A stretch of DNA of 33,719 nt from Mycolicibacterium septicum DSM 44393 (GCF_000455325.1 NZ_HG322951.1:3276158-3309876); one strand, 5' to 3'. Counted from the first letter of the stretch, positions 15,117 through 25,516 are shown. Numbers and translations: made by a program. Notes: generated by a model not told the origin, from the sequence alone.

Positions 15117-16139
15117 CTATGCGTGTGACGTGACTGGGATTTCGTGGTCGTGCTGTGGACTCGGTGCGGGGCCGAGCTTCTTGAGGGCCGCGGCCGCGTC
15201 GAGAGACCGCACCGGGCGGCCGACCCGGGCGTGCTCGGCGGTGACCCGCTGGATCAGTTCGTTGACCGGCGCATCCTGGCCGTGCAGCCGAGCCTGCAAC
15301 GCGATTTCTCCGTTGAACCAGTCGGTTTCGACCTGAGTGTGGCCGCGGGCCACGCTCTGCCAGGTGGAGCTGAAATAGTCGTCGTAAACCTTGCCCTGCA
15401 GCAGGTCCCCGCGACGCTGCGCGTCCTGTTCGGCGGTGACGAACGCAATACCGGCCGCGGTGAGCACGTGTTCGGCCTCGGCGCGTGCGCGGGCGATCAA
15501 CTCGTCGGCATCGGGTCCCGGGCGGTACGCCGCGATCACTCCGTTGCCGAGATTGGCGATCAGCTTCCGGTGCTTCCACGCCATGATGTCGTCCCGGACC
15601 TGCGAATGGAACCGGGCCGCCCGCAGTGCGGCCGCGACCTGAGCGGCCAATGCGTCGTGGCCGGTGGGGTAACGACCCAGATCGAGGATCCCGGCGACCG
15701 GATGGCTTTGCTGGATGACCACTCCGGGATCGAGGTGGGCCGCCGGGAGCATCACGGTGACGCCGTACACGTTGGCGAATCTGCGCAGGGCGGCGGCCTC
15801 GTTGGCCACCCCGTTCTGGGCGACGAACACGGGTGTTTCCGGCGGCGCATGCGCACTGAGATCCTCCAGGGCCGAGGCGGTTTGGTGGCTCTTGACCGCC
15901 AGTACCACCACCGGACCGGCGGCCCAGTCGATTTCACGGGCACCGGCGGCCGCCGGCAGCTCCACGGTGTCGGTGCCGGCCTGGGTCACCAGGGTGAGCC
16001 CGCGGGCGCGGATCGCACCGAGGTGGTCACCCCGGGCGACGGCGGTCACGTCGAAACCGGCCAGCCGCAACTGGGCGGCGATCACGCCGCCGATCGCACC
16101 GACCCCGTACACGACGAGCGGTCGGTTGAAGGTTGTCAC
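15117..16139 (-). CDS. Ketopantoate reductase (ApbA/PanE)-like enzyme
   Basis: 340 residues with N-terminal NADP-binding motif GVGAIGGV (12-19) and the C-terminal ApbA helical domain, including the catalytic-lysine region AWKHRKLIANLGN. It is longer than typical PanE (about 300), with an extended C-terminus. The GTG start overlaps the LysR stop (GTGA), so it is translated with the regulator. In this catabolic setting it more likely reduces or oxidises an alpha-keto or branched carbonyl intermediate than makes pantoate. The panE symbol is not given for that reason. Confidence 0.8.
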   Translation of the reverse strand: MTTFNRPLVVYGVGAIGGVIAAQLRLAGFDVTAVARGDHLGAIRARGLTLVTQAGTDTVELPAAAGAREIDWAAGPVVVLAVKSHQTASALEDLSAHAPPETPVFVAQNGVANEAAALRRFANVYGVTVMLPAAHLDPGVVIQQSHPVAGILDLGRYPTGHDALAAQVAAALRAARFHSQVRDDIMAWKHRKLIANLGNGVIAAYRPGPDADELIARARAEAEHVLTAAGIAFVTAEQDAQRRGDLLQGKVYDDYFSSTWQSVARGHTQVETDWFNGEIALQARLHGQDAPVNELIQRVTAEHARVGRPVRSLDAAAALKKLGPAPSPQHDHEIPVTSHA

Positions 16140-17071
16140 GACGCGACCCCAAGGGGTTTCTCGGACTGCCCGGGCAGTGCCTGGTCGGCGATCGACTGCA
16201 AGGTACGCAGGATCACCGCGATGTTGGGATCGCGCTGCCTGCCGGCGCGGACGACGGCGCTGATGGCCCGCCCACCGAGTTCGATGCCATCGGCGATCAG
16301 ACTTTCCAGATTGGCCGGCACCGACAACCGGGGCACGATCGCCGACGCGATCTCGGTGGCCGCGAGCTCGCAGATGTTCTGCGCCCCGATCAGCCGGTGC
16401 TTGACCTGCGGTGTGAAACCGGCGCTCTCGCAGGCATGTATGGCGGCGATCCCGAGACCGGAATTCTGCGGCCCGGTCACCCAGAATCCGTCGGCCAGAG
16501 CGGACAGCCCCTGCTTGCGGATTCTCAGGTGCGCATGTGTGGGCGCCAACAGCACCAGTGGCTCGAACAGCAGCGGCACCGTGGTCAGGCCTCCCGTCGA
16601 ATCCGGCCCCAGGCAGTCGTACTGGCAGGTGATCGCGATGTCGACCTCACCCTGACGCAGCAACCGCAGGGCCGCCGCGCTCGTATCCTGCTGAACCTGT
16701 ACCCGCAGATTCGGCTCCTCGGTGCTGAGCCGGTGCATCAGCGGAACGGCCAGCGTCGGAATCCCCATGTTGAACGTGGCGATCGCGACCTGCCCTGCCA
16801 CCCGGTCTCGGGTCTCTGCCACGGCGCTCATGGCCTCGTCGACGGCGACCAGGACACGACGCACATGCTCGGCGAGGACCTGGCCGCTGCGGGTCAGCCC
16901 GAGGGTACGTCCGTCTCGGCGGAACAGCACCGCCCCGGCTTCGTCTTCGAGTACGCGAAGCTGTTGGGAGACTGCAGAACTCGTGATATTACGATGCTCG
17001 GCCACCGCGGTGACCGAGCCGAGGTCGGCCAGATCGGCCAACAGCATCATCCGGCGTAGATCCAGCATCAT
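16136..17071 (-). CDS. LysR-family transcriptional regulator
   Basis: 311 residues from ATG 17071, which has AGGAGG 5 bp upstream; a longer frame beginning at 17101 lacks a ribosome site. N-terminal winged HTH (MLLADLADLGSVTAVAEHRN, then SSAVSQQLRVLEDEAG and RTLGLTRSGQVL), followed by a periplasmic-binding-protein-like effector domain (about 90-300). It is first in the minus-strand unit and divergent from the TauD unit. A LysR-type T-N11-A dyad lies in the shared upstream region and again in front of the ABC importer, so it probably controls all units of the locus. The co-inducer is unknown; such regulators near sulfur genes often respond to sulfate or cysteine-derived signals. Confidence 0.92.
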   Translation of the reverse strand: MMLDLRRMMLLADLADLGSVTAVAEHRNITSSAVSQQLRVLEDEAGAVLFRRDGRTLGLTRSGQVLAEHVRRVLVAVDEAMSAVAETRDRVAGQVAIATFNMGIPTLAVPLMHRLSTEEPNLRVQVQQDTSAAALRLLRQGEVDIAITCQYDCLGPDSTGGLTTVPLLFEPLVLLAPTHAHLRIRKQGLSALADGFWVTGPQNSGLGIAAIHACESAGFTPQVKHRLIGAQNICELAATEIASAIVPRLSVPANLESLIADGIELGGRAISAVVRAGRQRDPNIAVILRTLQSIADQALPGQSEKPLGVAS

Positions 17072-17234
17072 GCACCTCCTGCTCGGTGATCGTCGCACCA
17101 CTACGAGGACGGGTGAAGGGGCCGGGAATTCCCAGTTGCACCAGCTTGGCGCTCTGAACAGGGCTTTGTGATGGGCCGGCGGCAGGAATCACCGCGGTTG
17201 TAATTCTCGCGTCATCCAGACACCGACTGAGACA

Positions 17235-17249
17235 TTAAGTCGTACTGAA
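17235..17249. promoter_or_regulatory. LysR box between regulator and TauD unit
   Basis: TTAAGTCGTACTGAA has perfect TTNAGT-N3-ACTNAA symmetry and the T-N11-A spacing of LysR boxes. It lies 118 bp upstream of the dioxygenase ATG and 163 bp upstream of the LysR ATG. The rest of the 296-bp intergenic region (17072-17367) holds no convincing gene; the open extension of the dioxygenase frame to 17272 has no ribosome site. Confidence 0.65.
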
Positions 17250-17367
17250 AGGTTCCGGTAGCCAAAGACTGTTGTTCGCGGCGACCCGGACGCCGACGCT
17301 GACCAGTGCGAGATCCGGCCCGCCGGCTCGCCAGCCCAACGCCGAGTCAAGACAAGGGAGTCAGCAC

Positions 17368-18321
17368 ATGACCGACCTCACCGAAAACGTCAGGGAAAGC
17401 AGCCCTCTCACCGACACCGGTCTGGACATCGTGCCGGTCGCCGGATACATCGGCGCCGAGATCCACGGTGTCGACCTGCGCGGCGAGCTGGAGGCCGGCG
17501 TCGTGGACGAGATCCGCGACGCCCTGCACACCTACAAGGTGATCTTCTTCCGCGATCAGGAGATCGGCCATGCCGAACAGATCGCGTTCGCCCGGAACTT
17601 CGGCAAGGTGACCCCGGCCCATCCGCACGAGGAGGAGCCGCCGGAGGGGTTCCCCGAGATCCTGCCGATCGACAGCCGCCGCTATGAGCGTCATCTGGGC
17701 CGCAAGCGCACCTCGTACGACAACAGCTGGCACACCGATGTCACGGCATTGGTGAACCCGCCCGCGGCGTCGATCCTGCGCGCACACATCCTGCCGCCCT
17801 ACGGCGGTGACACGGCGTGGACCAATCTCGTTGCGGCGTACGAGAACCTGCCCAAGGAGCTGCGTGACTTCGCCGACAAGCTCGACATCAAGCACCAGTT
17901 CAACGCCCGTGCGGTGGCAGGCAGCCAGCGGGACCGCAAGGTGCGCGAGGCGAACCTGGTGACCTATCACCCCGCCGTCCGGGTGCATCCGGTCACGGGG
18001 GAGCGCGCCCTGTTCGTCAGTCCCGGTTTCACCCGTGGCGCCCGCGAGATCCGGGGTTACTCACCGACACAGAGCGAGGCCATCCTCAAGCTGCTGTGGG
18101 ACGAGGCGACCCGCACCGAGTACACGGTCCGGTTCCGTTGGGCTCCGGGCAGCATCGCGTTCTGGGACAACCGGGCCACCGCGCACCTGGCGATCGCCGA
18201 CGCCGGCCACCTCGATTACGACCGGGTGCTCTACCGCGTCACCCTCGAGGGGGATGTCCCCGCAGGCGTCGACGGACGAGTCTCCGAGTCCGTTTCCGGT
18301 GAACCATTTCTCGGATCCTGA
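17368..18321 (+). CDS. TauD/TfdA-family Fe(II)/2-oxoglutarate dioxygenase
   Basis: 317 residues from ATG 17368, preceded by AAGGGAG. The iron triad is H122-x-D124 (WHTDVT) and H273 (RATAHLAI); R286 and R290 (DRVLYRVTL) are candidates for 2-oxoglutarate binding, spaced two residues further than in TauD. The order IGAEIHGVDL, FFRDQE, WHTDVT, SIAFWDNRATAH and RVTLEGD matches TauD and the mycobacterial alkylsulfatase Rv3406. Such enzymes hydroxylate the carbon next to a sulfonate or sulfate ester, releasing sulfite or sulfate and an aldehyde. It heads the plus-strand unit with an aldo/keto reductase 16 bp downstream. Assignment to taurine, alkyl sulfate or another substrate is open. Confidence 0.92.
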   Translation: MTDLTENVRESSPLTDTGLDIVPVAGYIGAEIHGVDLRGELEAGVVDEIRDALHTYKVIFFRDQEIGHAEQIAFARNFGKVTPAHPHEEEPPEGFPEILPIDSRRYERHLGRKRTSYDNSWHTDVTALVNPPAASILRAHILPPYGGDTAWTNLVAAYENLPKELRDFADKLDIKHQFNARAVAGSQRDRKVREANLVTYHPAVRVHPVTGERALFVSPGFTRGAREIRGYSPTQSEAILKLLWDEATRTEYTVRFRWAPGSIAFWDNRATAHLAIADAGHLDYDRVLYRVTLEGDVPAGVDGRVSESVSGEPFLGS

Positions 18322-18337
18322 AGAAAGAAGACAACTG

Positions 18338-19353
<1,016 letters not shown>

Positions 19354-19357
<4 letters not shown>

Positions 19358-20151
19358 CCGTCATCGCCCGTTACGGCGACATCGACGCGGTGCTGGGGGT
19401 GCACAGCGAGACGCTGGCACTGCAGCTTGCGCATCGGTCGGTGCGCAAGTTCACCGCGGAACCGGTGACCGATGAGCAACTTTCGGCGTTGGTCGCCGCC
19501 GCCCAGTCGGCGGCGACCAGCTCGAATCTGCAGCCGTGGAGCGTGATCGCCATCCGTGATCCGCAGCGCAAGGCCCGGCTGGCGACGCTGGCCAACAACC
19601 AGCAGTTCATCAACGAGGCACCGCTGTTCCTGGTCTGGGTGGCCGATCTGGGACGGGCGCGCCGGCTGGCGCAGCGGTCGGGGGCCGCGCTGGATGGCGC
19701 GGACTACCTGGAGACCACGATCATCGGTTTCGTCGACACCGCACTGGCCGCCCAGAACGCGGTGGTGGCCGCCGAATCATTGGGGCTGGGTGCGGTTTTC
19801 GTTGGCGCGATCCGCAACCACCCCGAAGAGGTGGCGGCCGAGCTGGGACTGCCGCCACACGCCGTGGCGACGTTCGGCCTGGCGGTCGGCACCCCGGACC
19901 CTACGGAGAACGCGGGAATCAAGCCGCGGTTACCCCAGGATGCGGTGCTGCACCGGGAGCGGTACGACGCCCAGGCCGCCGATTCACACCTGCCCGGCTA
20001 CGACGAACGGCTGGCGGTCTACAACAACCGTTACGGTCTGTCGGGCAGTTGGAGTGAGCGGGTGCTGAGCCGGCTGGCCGGCCCGCATTCGCTGTCGGGG
20101 CGACACCGGCTGCGCGAGCAACTGGAACGCCTCGGCCTGCCCTCACGCTGA
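19354..20151 (+). CDS. NfsA-type nitroreductase / candidate flavin reductase
   Basis: 265 residues from GTG 19354, overlapping the previous stop by 4 bp. The FMN-binding nitroreductase pattern is clear: HRSVRKFTAEPV at the N-terminus, AAQSAATSSNLQPW, the AAQNAVVAAESLGLGAVFVGAIRNHP block cited here by its ends (about 130-155), FGLAVGTP and a C-terminal extension with YNNRYG. NfsA/FRP-type enzymes reduce nitro groups, quinones or free flavin with NADPH. With three luciferase-like FMN monooxygenases and a DszC-like enzyme in the same locus and no other flavin reductase visible, it is a good candidate for the FMNH2 supplier. It is the last gene of its unit before a strong hairpin. Confidence 0.88.
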
Positions 20152-20165
20152 CCGGGCGACAGGCG

Positions 20166-20201
20166 AACGAGCCGCTGAGCAGAAATGCTCAGCGGCTCGT
20201 T
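20166..20201. terminator. Bidirectional hairpin between convergent units
   Basis: AACGAGCCGCTGAGCA, GAAA tetraloop, then the exact 16-base complement. It sits between the nitroreductase stop (20151) and the stop of the minus-strand DszC-like gene (20219). There is no T-run on either side, fitting the U-poor terminators common in mycobacteria. Confidence 0.85.
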
Positions 20202-20218
20202 GCACGTAGGACCCGTGA

Positions 20219-21433
20219 TCAGAAGAAACTGGTGTCGGGCAGCCCCGCCCCGTTGACCGCGACATCGCCGAGCACCCGCGCCTTGTAGACGGTCGGGTTG
20301 TGGGAGAAGAGAGTTCGAAGATTGCGCCAGTGCCGGTCCAGGTGCGACGCCGACCGCACCGACGATGCGCCACCGGCATCGAAGATGCGCGAGGCGGCCC
20401 GTAATGCGGGCTGTTCGATCGCCACCTTGACCCGGGCGGCGGCCACTGCGCCCTGATCCTCCAGGCCGGCGTCGATCCCGCTGACCCGGGCGGTGTCCAG
20501 GGCCGGGGCCAACTCGGTCGCCGCCCGCAGCACCAGCGCCTCGGCGGTGTAGGCCACCGCGTCGATCTCGCCGACGATCTCCAGCAGCTGCGGGTCGGCC
20601 GAGGGGGTGTCGGTGGTGGCAAAGGTGTAGGTGCGGTGGCGCTCACGGACCAGCGTCGCGGCCTCGGCGGTCAGAGTCTTCAGGATTCCGGCCGCGATCG
20701 CGTGCAGGTACAGCTGCACCAACGCGCCGCGCGCCCGGTCCACTCCGACATTCGTGCCGATGGGCAACACCTCGTCGTCGTGCACCGCGACGTTCTCGAA
20801 GATGGTTGTTCCGCTACCGGTATGGCGTTGACCGATGCCATCCCAGTCGTCCGCGTGGACGATGCCGGCCCGGTCGGCCGGAATCACCGCGGCGACCGGC
20901 GCGCCGTCCTCGTTCTCCGCGGTGGCGCGCACGTAGTCGGAGAACTGGGCGCCGGTGCTGTAGAACTTGCGGCCGGTCAGCCGCAGCCCGTTCGCGGAGC
21001 GCACCAGCTTGGTGTCATAGGCCTGCCCGCCCACTCGGGCGCTCGTCAGCTCCGAGCTCACCCCTCCGATCAGGTGACCTTCGGCCACCACCGACAGCCA
21101 CCGATCCTTGGCCGGGCTGCCCGGGACACGCTGCAGTTCCTCGACTGTCGCGTAGTGCACCCGCAGGATGTGGGTCAGGTCGGGGTCGGCCTGGGCCAGT
21201 CTGATCGCCAGTTCGAAGAACTCGGGCACGGTGAAGTCACCGCCGCCGAGGTCGCCTGCCAGCCGTGCTGCGCCCAGTCGATGCTCACGCACCAGGTTCA
21301 GCCCGTGCCCGGGTGGTTCGTGCCCGCCCTCGTCCAGGCGACGACGGTAATCGGCGGCGATCGCGTCGAGCACCTCCTGCAGCTGTTGTCCCCGCGGAAC
21401 GGCACGTGCCGTCAGTACCGAGTCGGTGGTCAT
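20219..21433 (-). CDS. DszC/SfnB-like acyl-CoA-dehydrogenase-fold flavin monooxygenase
   Basis: 404 residues from ATG 21433; an upstream TTG at 21442 is rejected because AAGGA directly abuts it. The acyl-CoA dehydrogenase fold is seen in the order LAGDLGGGDFTVPEFFELAIRLAQADP (cited by its ends, about 60-85), the mid beta-domain GLRLTGRKFYSTGAQFSD and the C-terminal SSVRSASHLDRHWRNLRTLFSHNP (cited by its ends). This last motif, with His and Arg near the flavin, marks the DszC/SfnB/DnmZ group of FMNH2-dependent oxygenases rather than true acyl-CoA dehydrogenases. SfnB-type proteins take part in sulfur acquisition. It follows the binding-protein gene by 5 bp, so importer and oxygenase are made together. 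Confidence 0.85.
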   Translation of the reverse strand: MTTDSVLTARAVPRGQQLQEVLDAIAADYRRRLDEGGHEPPGHGLNLVREHRLGAARLAGDLGGGDFTVPEFFELAIRLAQADPDLTHILRVHYATVEELQRVPGSPAKDRWLSVVAEGHLIGGVSSELTSARVGGQAYDTKLVRSANGLRLTGRKFYSTGAQFSDYVRATAENEDGAPVAAVIPADRAGIVHADDWDGIGQRHTGSGTTIFENVAVHDDEVLPIGTNVGVDRARGALVQLYLHAIAAGILKTLTAEAATLVRERHRTYTFATTDTPSADPQLLEIVGEIDAVAYTAEALVLRAATELAPALDTARVSGIDAGLEDQGAVAAARVKVAIEQPALRAASRIFDAGGASSVRSASHLDRHWRNLRTLFSHNPTVYKARVLGDVAVNGAGLPDTSFF

Positions 21434-21438
21434 CGGTG

Positions 21439-23070
21439 TCAATCCTTTCCGGTGGTTGCGGCCGAGGTGTCGTCGATCCAGGCGTCGTAGAACCAGGGCA
21501 CCGAGTTGGCCGCGTTTGCGAATCCCCGCACCCGTGGGGCGACGGCGAAAATCTGGGTGTCTTCGAGCAGCGGAATGGAGTACGCGTTGTCGATGACGTA
21601 GTTGTTGTATTCCTCAAGCACTTTCAGCCGCTGGGCCGGATCGGTGGCTTCGATCTGGGCGTGCAGCATGCGGTCGATCGCCGGGTCCGCGCCGTCGAGG
21701 GCGTACAGATCGCCGCCCTTGCTGTCGTAGTTCTGCCACAACCGCACCGGGTCGGCGGTGGGCCAGCCGTTACGCCGCAGGCCCACCGAATCCTCGATGC
21801 TGGCGGTGGGATAGTTGGCGAAGTCGGTCTGGCGGATGACCAACCGGATGCCGATGCGCCGCAGTTGCCGCTGGATCAGTTCGTACATCGGCTTGGCGGT
21901 GTGGTCGTAGACGTCCACGTAGATCTTCACGGCCAGCTCGTGGCCGTCCTTGACCCGGTAGCCGTCGGCGTCGACGTGGGTCCATCCGGAGGCTTCCAGC
22001 CGCCGGATGGCCTCGTTCGGGTCGAAGCGGACCGCATCACTGCGATCGGTATAGCCGGGGAAGTTCTTCGTGACGATGTTCTGGGCGGGTTTCCAGTTGT
22101 CCGTGTAGAGGGTGTGGAGGATCTCGTTGCGGTCGATTCCGAATCCGATCGCCTTGCGTACGTTGATGTCCCGCATGAAGGGCGCGGTCTGGCGGACGTC
22201 GAGCGTGTTGGCCAGACCGGGAGTGCGCAGCCCGCGCACGTCGAAGCCCTCCCGGGTCAGCAGGCGCTCATCCGGGGGCTGGGAGTAGCGGACGGCGTCG
22301 GCCTGCCCGGCCCGTAGCGCCCCCACCCGGACACTGTCCTCGGTCACCGGGATGACGGTGACGGTGTCCAGATACGCCTCACCCTGGTGCGGCGCGGTCG
22401 CCGGTGCCCAGTTGTAGCCCCGGCGTTTGGACAGCACGATCTGCTTGTCCGGGATCTCCGAGGTCGCGACGAACGGCCCGGACCCGATCAGGTTGGTGAC
22501 GACGGACTGCTGTTCCTTGGTGGCGTCGATCGTGGCGTCGGCGACCAGACCCGAGGTGTTCAACGACAGCACCGCGATGAACGGCGCGTACGGCTTGCGC
22601 AGCGTGACGCGGACCGTGCGGCGCGCGGGGTCGGCCGTGATCGAGTCGACCTCCGGGAAGTAGGTGTTGCGCGTGATGCCTTTGGCTTTGTCCCCGTTGG
22701 CTTCCCACTCCAGGTTGCGGCGCACCGACTCGGCGTCGACCGGCTGGCCGTTGCTGTAGCTGGCTCCGTCGCGGATGGTGAATTCGTAGACGCGCTTGGA
22801 CGGGTCGACGGTCCACTGCTGTGCGATCCACGGCACGAAGTCGAAGGTCTTGGGGTCCTGGTAGACCAGGCGGTCCAGCATCTGGTCCTTGAGGAGGCTG
22901 TTCTGCCAGTAACTGACCTGGATCTGCAGGGAGGCGGGCGCCTCGGCGTCCAGGTAGGTCAGGTCGCCACCCCGGGCGCCGGGTGCCCGGGTGGGGGACG
23001 GGGGATCGGAGCAGGCGCTCACCGAGCCTGCGACGATCAGGATCGCGGCCACCGCACGTCGCATCGTCAC
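21439..23070 (-). CDS. ABC importer substrate-binding lipoprotein (SBP_bac_5/DppA type)
   Basis: 543 residues. Signal peptide with lipobox VSAC (Cys20). The extracellular domain is a family-5 solute-binding protein: DRLVYQDPKTFDFVPWIAQQW (cited by its ends), YEFTIRDGASYSNGQPVDAE, NTSGLVAD, FGIDRNEI, RLEASGWT and NGWPTADP. Family-5 proteins bind oligopeptides, nickel chelates, glutathione or related polar compounds. The GTG start overlaps the stop of the ATPase gene (GTGA); ATG 23064 is a possible alternative. The location between the ATPase and a DszC-like oxygenase suggests that the ligand is the substrate of the locus. Confidence 0.9.
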   Translation of the reverse strand: MTMRRAVAAILIVAGSVSACSDPPSPTRAPGARGGDLTYLDAEAPASLQIQVSYWQNSLLKDQMLDRLVYQDPKTFDFVPWIAQQWTVDPSKRVYEFTIRDGASYSNGQPVDAESVRRNLEWEANGDKAKGITRNTYFPEVDSITADPARRTVRVTLRKPYAPFIAVLSLNTSGLVADATIDATKEQQSVVTNLIGSGPFVATSEIPDKQIVLSKRRGYNWAPATAPHQGEAYLDTVTVIPVTEDSVRVGALRAGQADAVRYSQPPDERLLTREGFDVRGLRTPGLANTLDVRQTAPFMRDINVRKAIGFGIDRNEILHTLYTDNWKPAQNIVTKNFPGYTDRSDAVRFDPNEAIRRLEASGWTHVDADGYRVKDGHELAVKIYVDVYDHTAKPMYELIQRQLRRIGIRLVIRQTDFANYPTASIEDSVGLRRNGWPTADPVRLWQNYDSKGGDLYALDGADPAIDRMLHAQIEATDPAQRLKVLEEYNNYVIDNAYSIPLLEDTQIFAVAPRVRGFANAANSVPWFYDAWIDDTSAATTGKD

Positions 23071-24665
23071 GCCGCACGCGCCGGGACGCCGGGGACCGCG
23101 TCGAGCAGGCGGCGGGTGTAGTCCGCCGAGGGAGCGGTGAAAACATCTACCGTGGAACCCGTTTCGACCAGCCTGCCGTGTTCGAGCACACTCACGTGGT
23201 CGGCGATCTGGCGGACCAGGCTGAGGTCGTGGGAGATGAACAGGTAGGTCAGTGCCAATTCCTGTTGCAGATCGATCAGCAGGTCCACCACCTGTGCCTG
23301 CACGTGGACGTCCAGCGCGGAGGTCGGCTCGTCCAGCACCAGGATCGCCGGATGCAGCACCAGGGCCCGGGCCAGACCCACCCGCTGGCGCTGGCCACCG
23401 GAGATCTCGCGCGGCTTGCGGTCGGCCAGGTCGGCGGGCAACCCCACCCGGTCCAGTGCCCCGGTGACCTCCAGCCGGCGCTGAGCAGGGGATCCGATGC
23501 GGTTGATCCGCAACGGCTCGGCGATCGCCTCGCCGATGGTGAACCGGGGATCGAGGGCGGCGAGGGGATTCTGGTGAACCAACTGCAATATCCGGGCCTG
23601 CGCGCGCTGCTGCGCGGTGCGCAGCGGTGTCTGTGCGGCTCGGAGGGATCCGTTCACCCGGACCTCGCCCGAGTCGAAGTCGGTGAGCCCGGCCAGCACC
23701 CGGGCCGCGGTGGTCTTGCCCGAGCCGGATTCACCCACCAGGGCATGGATCGACCCGGTCCGGACCTCGAACGATACGGCGTCCAGCGCACGGGTCTCGC
23801 CATAGCGTTTCACCAGCCGGTCCACCCGCAGGATCGGCTCGGCATCCGCGGCCGCTGTCGGCCGGTGCGCGTACTTGTCCGGCGACAGCGCGGGCGCCGC
23901 GTCGATCAGCTGCCTGGTGTAGTCGTCCTGTGGCGCGGTGAGCACGCTTGCGGTGGGGCCGGTCTCGCGCACATCGCCGTCGCGCAACACCACCACGGTG
24001 TCACTGTGCTGCTCGGCCAGCGCGAGGTCGTGGGTGATGAACAGGACGCCGAGACCATGCTCGGCGCGCAACTCGTCGAGCAGCTGCAGGATGCGCCGCT
24101 GCACGGTGACATCGAGTGCGGAGGTGGGCTCGTCGGCGATCAGCAGCCGGGGTTCGCCGGCGATGGCGATCGCGATCAGCACGCGCTGCAGCTGCCCGCC
24201 GGAGAGCTGGTGCGGGTAGTCACCGGCCCGGCGGCTCGCATCGGCGATCCCGACGTGCTCGAGCAGTTCGACGGCCCGCCGTCGGGCACCGGACCGATCG
24301 GCGATCCGGTGCACCCGCAGCACTTCGGCGATCTGGTCGCCGACCGGTTTGAGGGGATCCAGTGAACCCAGCGGGTCCTGCGGAACGAAACCGATGGTGC
24401 TGCCGCGAAGTTCGCGCCACCGGCGTTGCGACAGTGACGTGACCACGCGACCCTCGACGGCGATGTCCCCGGCGGTGATCCGGCCGTTGGCTGGCAGCAG
24501 GCCCTGCACCGCGCGCGCGATGGTGGACTTGCCGGATCCGGACTGACCGACCAGGGCCACCACCTCACCGGCGCCGACGTCGAACGAGACATCGCGAACA
24601 ACGTCACCGCGGCCCGCGTAATCGATGGTCAGGCCGGAAAGCGACAGCAGGGCAGGGGAGTTCAT
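23067..24665 (-). CDS. Fused double ABC ATPase (DppD-DppF type)
   Basis: 532 residues from ATG 24665, 2 bp after the permease stop; the open frame reaches 25448 but that part overlaps the permease gene and is rejected. Two complete nucleotide-binding domains: GQSGSGKST, LSGGQLQRV and LLIADEPTSALD in the first half, GESGSGKTT, ISGGQRQRV and ILVLDEPTSALD in the second. Each half has the oligopeptide-transporter tail style. The linked pair replaces separate DppD and DppF subunits and powers the permeases encoded just upstream. Confidence 0.93.
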   Translation of the reverse strand: MNSPALLSLSGLTIDYAGRGDVVRDVSFDVGAGEVVALVGQSGSGKSTIARAVQGLLPANGRITAGDIAVEGRVVTSLSQRRWRELRGSTIGFVPQDPLGSLDPLKPVGDQIAEVLRVHRIADRSGARRRAVELLEHVGIADASRRAGDYPHQLSGGQLQRVLIAIAIAGEPRLLIADEPTSALDVTVQRRILQLLDELRAEHGLGVLFITHDLALAEQHSDTVVVLRDGDVRETGPTASVLTAPQDDYTRQLIDAAPALSPDKYAHRPTAAADAEPILRVDRLVKRYGETRALDAVSFEVRTGSIHALVGESGSGKTTAARVLAGLTDFDSGEVRVNGSLRAAQTPLRTAQQRAQARILQLVHQNPLAALDPRFTIGEAIAEPLRINRIGSPAQRRLEVTGALDRVGLPADLADRKPREISGGQRQRVGLARALVLHPAILVLDEPTSALDVHVQAQVVDLLIDLQQELALTYLFISHDLSLVRQIADHVSVLEHGRLVETGSTVDVFTAPSADYTRRLLDAVPGVPARAA

Positions 24666-24667
24666 CT

Positions 24668-25516
24668 TCAGCCGACCTTCTCTCGGATGATATGGGCGAG
24701 CCGCGACAGGCTCATCACGGTCAACACGATCGCCACGGCCGGGAAGAACACCAGGCCCGGCGCGGAGTTGATGTAGTTGCGTCCCTCCGAGATGAGCAGT
24801 CCCCATTCGGGTTCGGGTGGCTGCGCGCCGTAGCCCAGGAAGCTCAGTGACGCGATCGCCAGGATCGCGGCGCCGAACTGCAGCGCCGCCAGGGCCAGCA
24901 CGGAGGAGTAGGAATTGGGCAGGATGTGCCGGAACAACAGGGTGAGATGCCCGGCGCCCAGGTGCGCGCTGGCTTCCACGAAAGGCAGGTTTCGCACCGC
25001 CAGCACCTCGGATCGCGCCAGTCGGGCGAATACCGCGATGGACGAGATGCCCACGGCGATGGCGGCATTCACCGTGCCGAAGCCGAGGGCCACGATGATG
25101 GTTATCGACAGCAGCAGCGTCGGGATCGACAACAGCACATCGATGATCCGGCCGATGATGCTGTCGGTGATGCGGCCGAAGTAGGCCGCCAGCAGCCCGA
25201 GAACCGTTCCCACGAGCAGTCCGATCACCACGGCGATGAAGGACCCGGCGATGGTGGCGCCGGTGCCGGCGATCACCCGGCTGAGCAGATCGCGGCCGAT
25301 GTAGTCGGTACCGAACGGGTGCGAGAGACTCGGACCGGCCAGCGGCAGATCCGGATTCTCCTGGAGCGGATCGTAGGGGGCGATCGCCGTGGGCGCGACG
25401 ATCATCGCGGCGACCAGCAGCAGAAGCAAAACCGGTGGGACGTCCCACGGATTGACGCTGACCCGGCGGGGCAGCCTGGGAAGGGGCACCGCGGACAGTG
25501 CGTCGGTCAGGATCAT
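24668..25516 (-). CDS. ABC importer permease (DppC type)
   Basis: 282 residues with an N-terminal cytoplasmic stretch, a first transmembrane helix (VLLLLLVAAMIVAPTAIAPY) and the classic DppC marker HPFGTDYIGRDLLSRVI, then the BPD_transp_1 domain with the EAA loop (EASAHLGAGHLTLLFRHILPN, cited by its ends). Its ATG overlaps the stop of the DppB-type gene (ATGA). It forms the membrane channel together with the DppB-type partner. Confidence 0.92.
   Translation of the reverse strand: MILTDALSAVPLPRLPRRVSVNPWDVPPVLLLLLVAAMIVAPTAIAPYDPLQENPDLPLAGPSLSHPFGTDYIGRDLLSRVIAGTGATIAGSFIAVVIGLLVGTVLGLLAAYFGRITDSIIGRIIDVLLSIPTLLLSITIIVALGFGTVNAAIAVGISSIAVFARLARSEVLAVRNLPFVEASAHLGAGHLTLLFRHILPNSYSSVLALAALQFGAAILAIASLSFLGYGAQPPEPEWGLLISEGRNYINSAPGLVFFPAVAIVLTVMSLSRLAHIIREKVG

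Noticed and set aside
13504..15579. 691-codon open frame antisense to the monooxygenase and SDR genes
   Set aside because: Arg/Gly-rich composition of a GC-skew shadow; the opposite strand encodes clear protein families across the same interval.
17272..17367. N-terminal extension of the dioxygenase, or a cysteine-rich leader peptide as known for mycobacterial sulfur operons
   Set aside because: There is no ribosome site at TTG 17272, and I found no small ORF with a poly-Cys tract in the leader; AAGGGAG before ATG 17368 decides the start.
24666..25448. Upstream extension of the double ATPase frame
   Set aside because: It overlaps the DppC-type permease completely and has Arg-rich shadow composition; ATG 24665 begins a normal ATPase.
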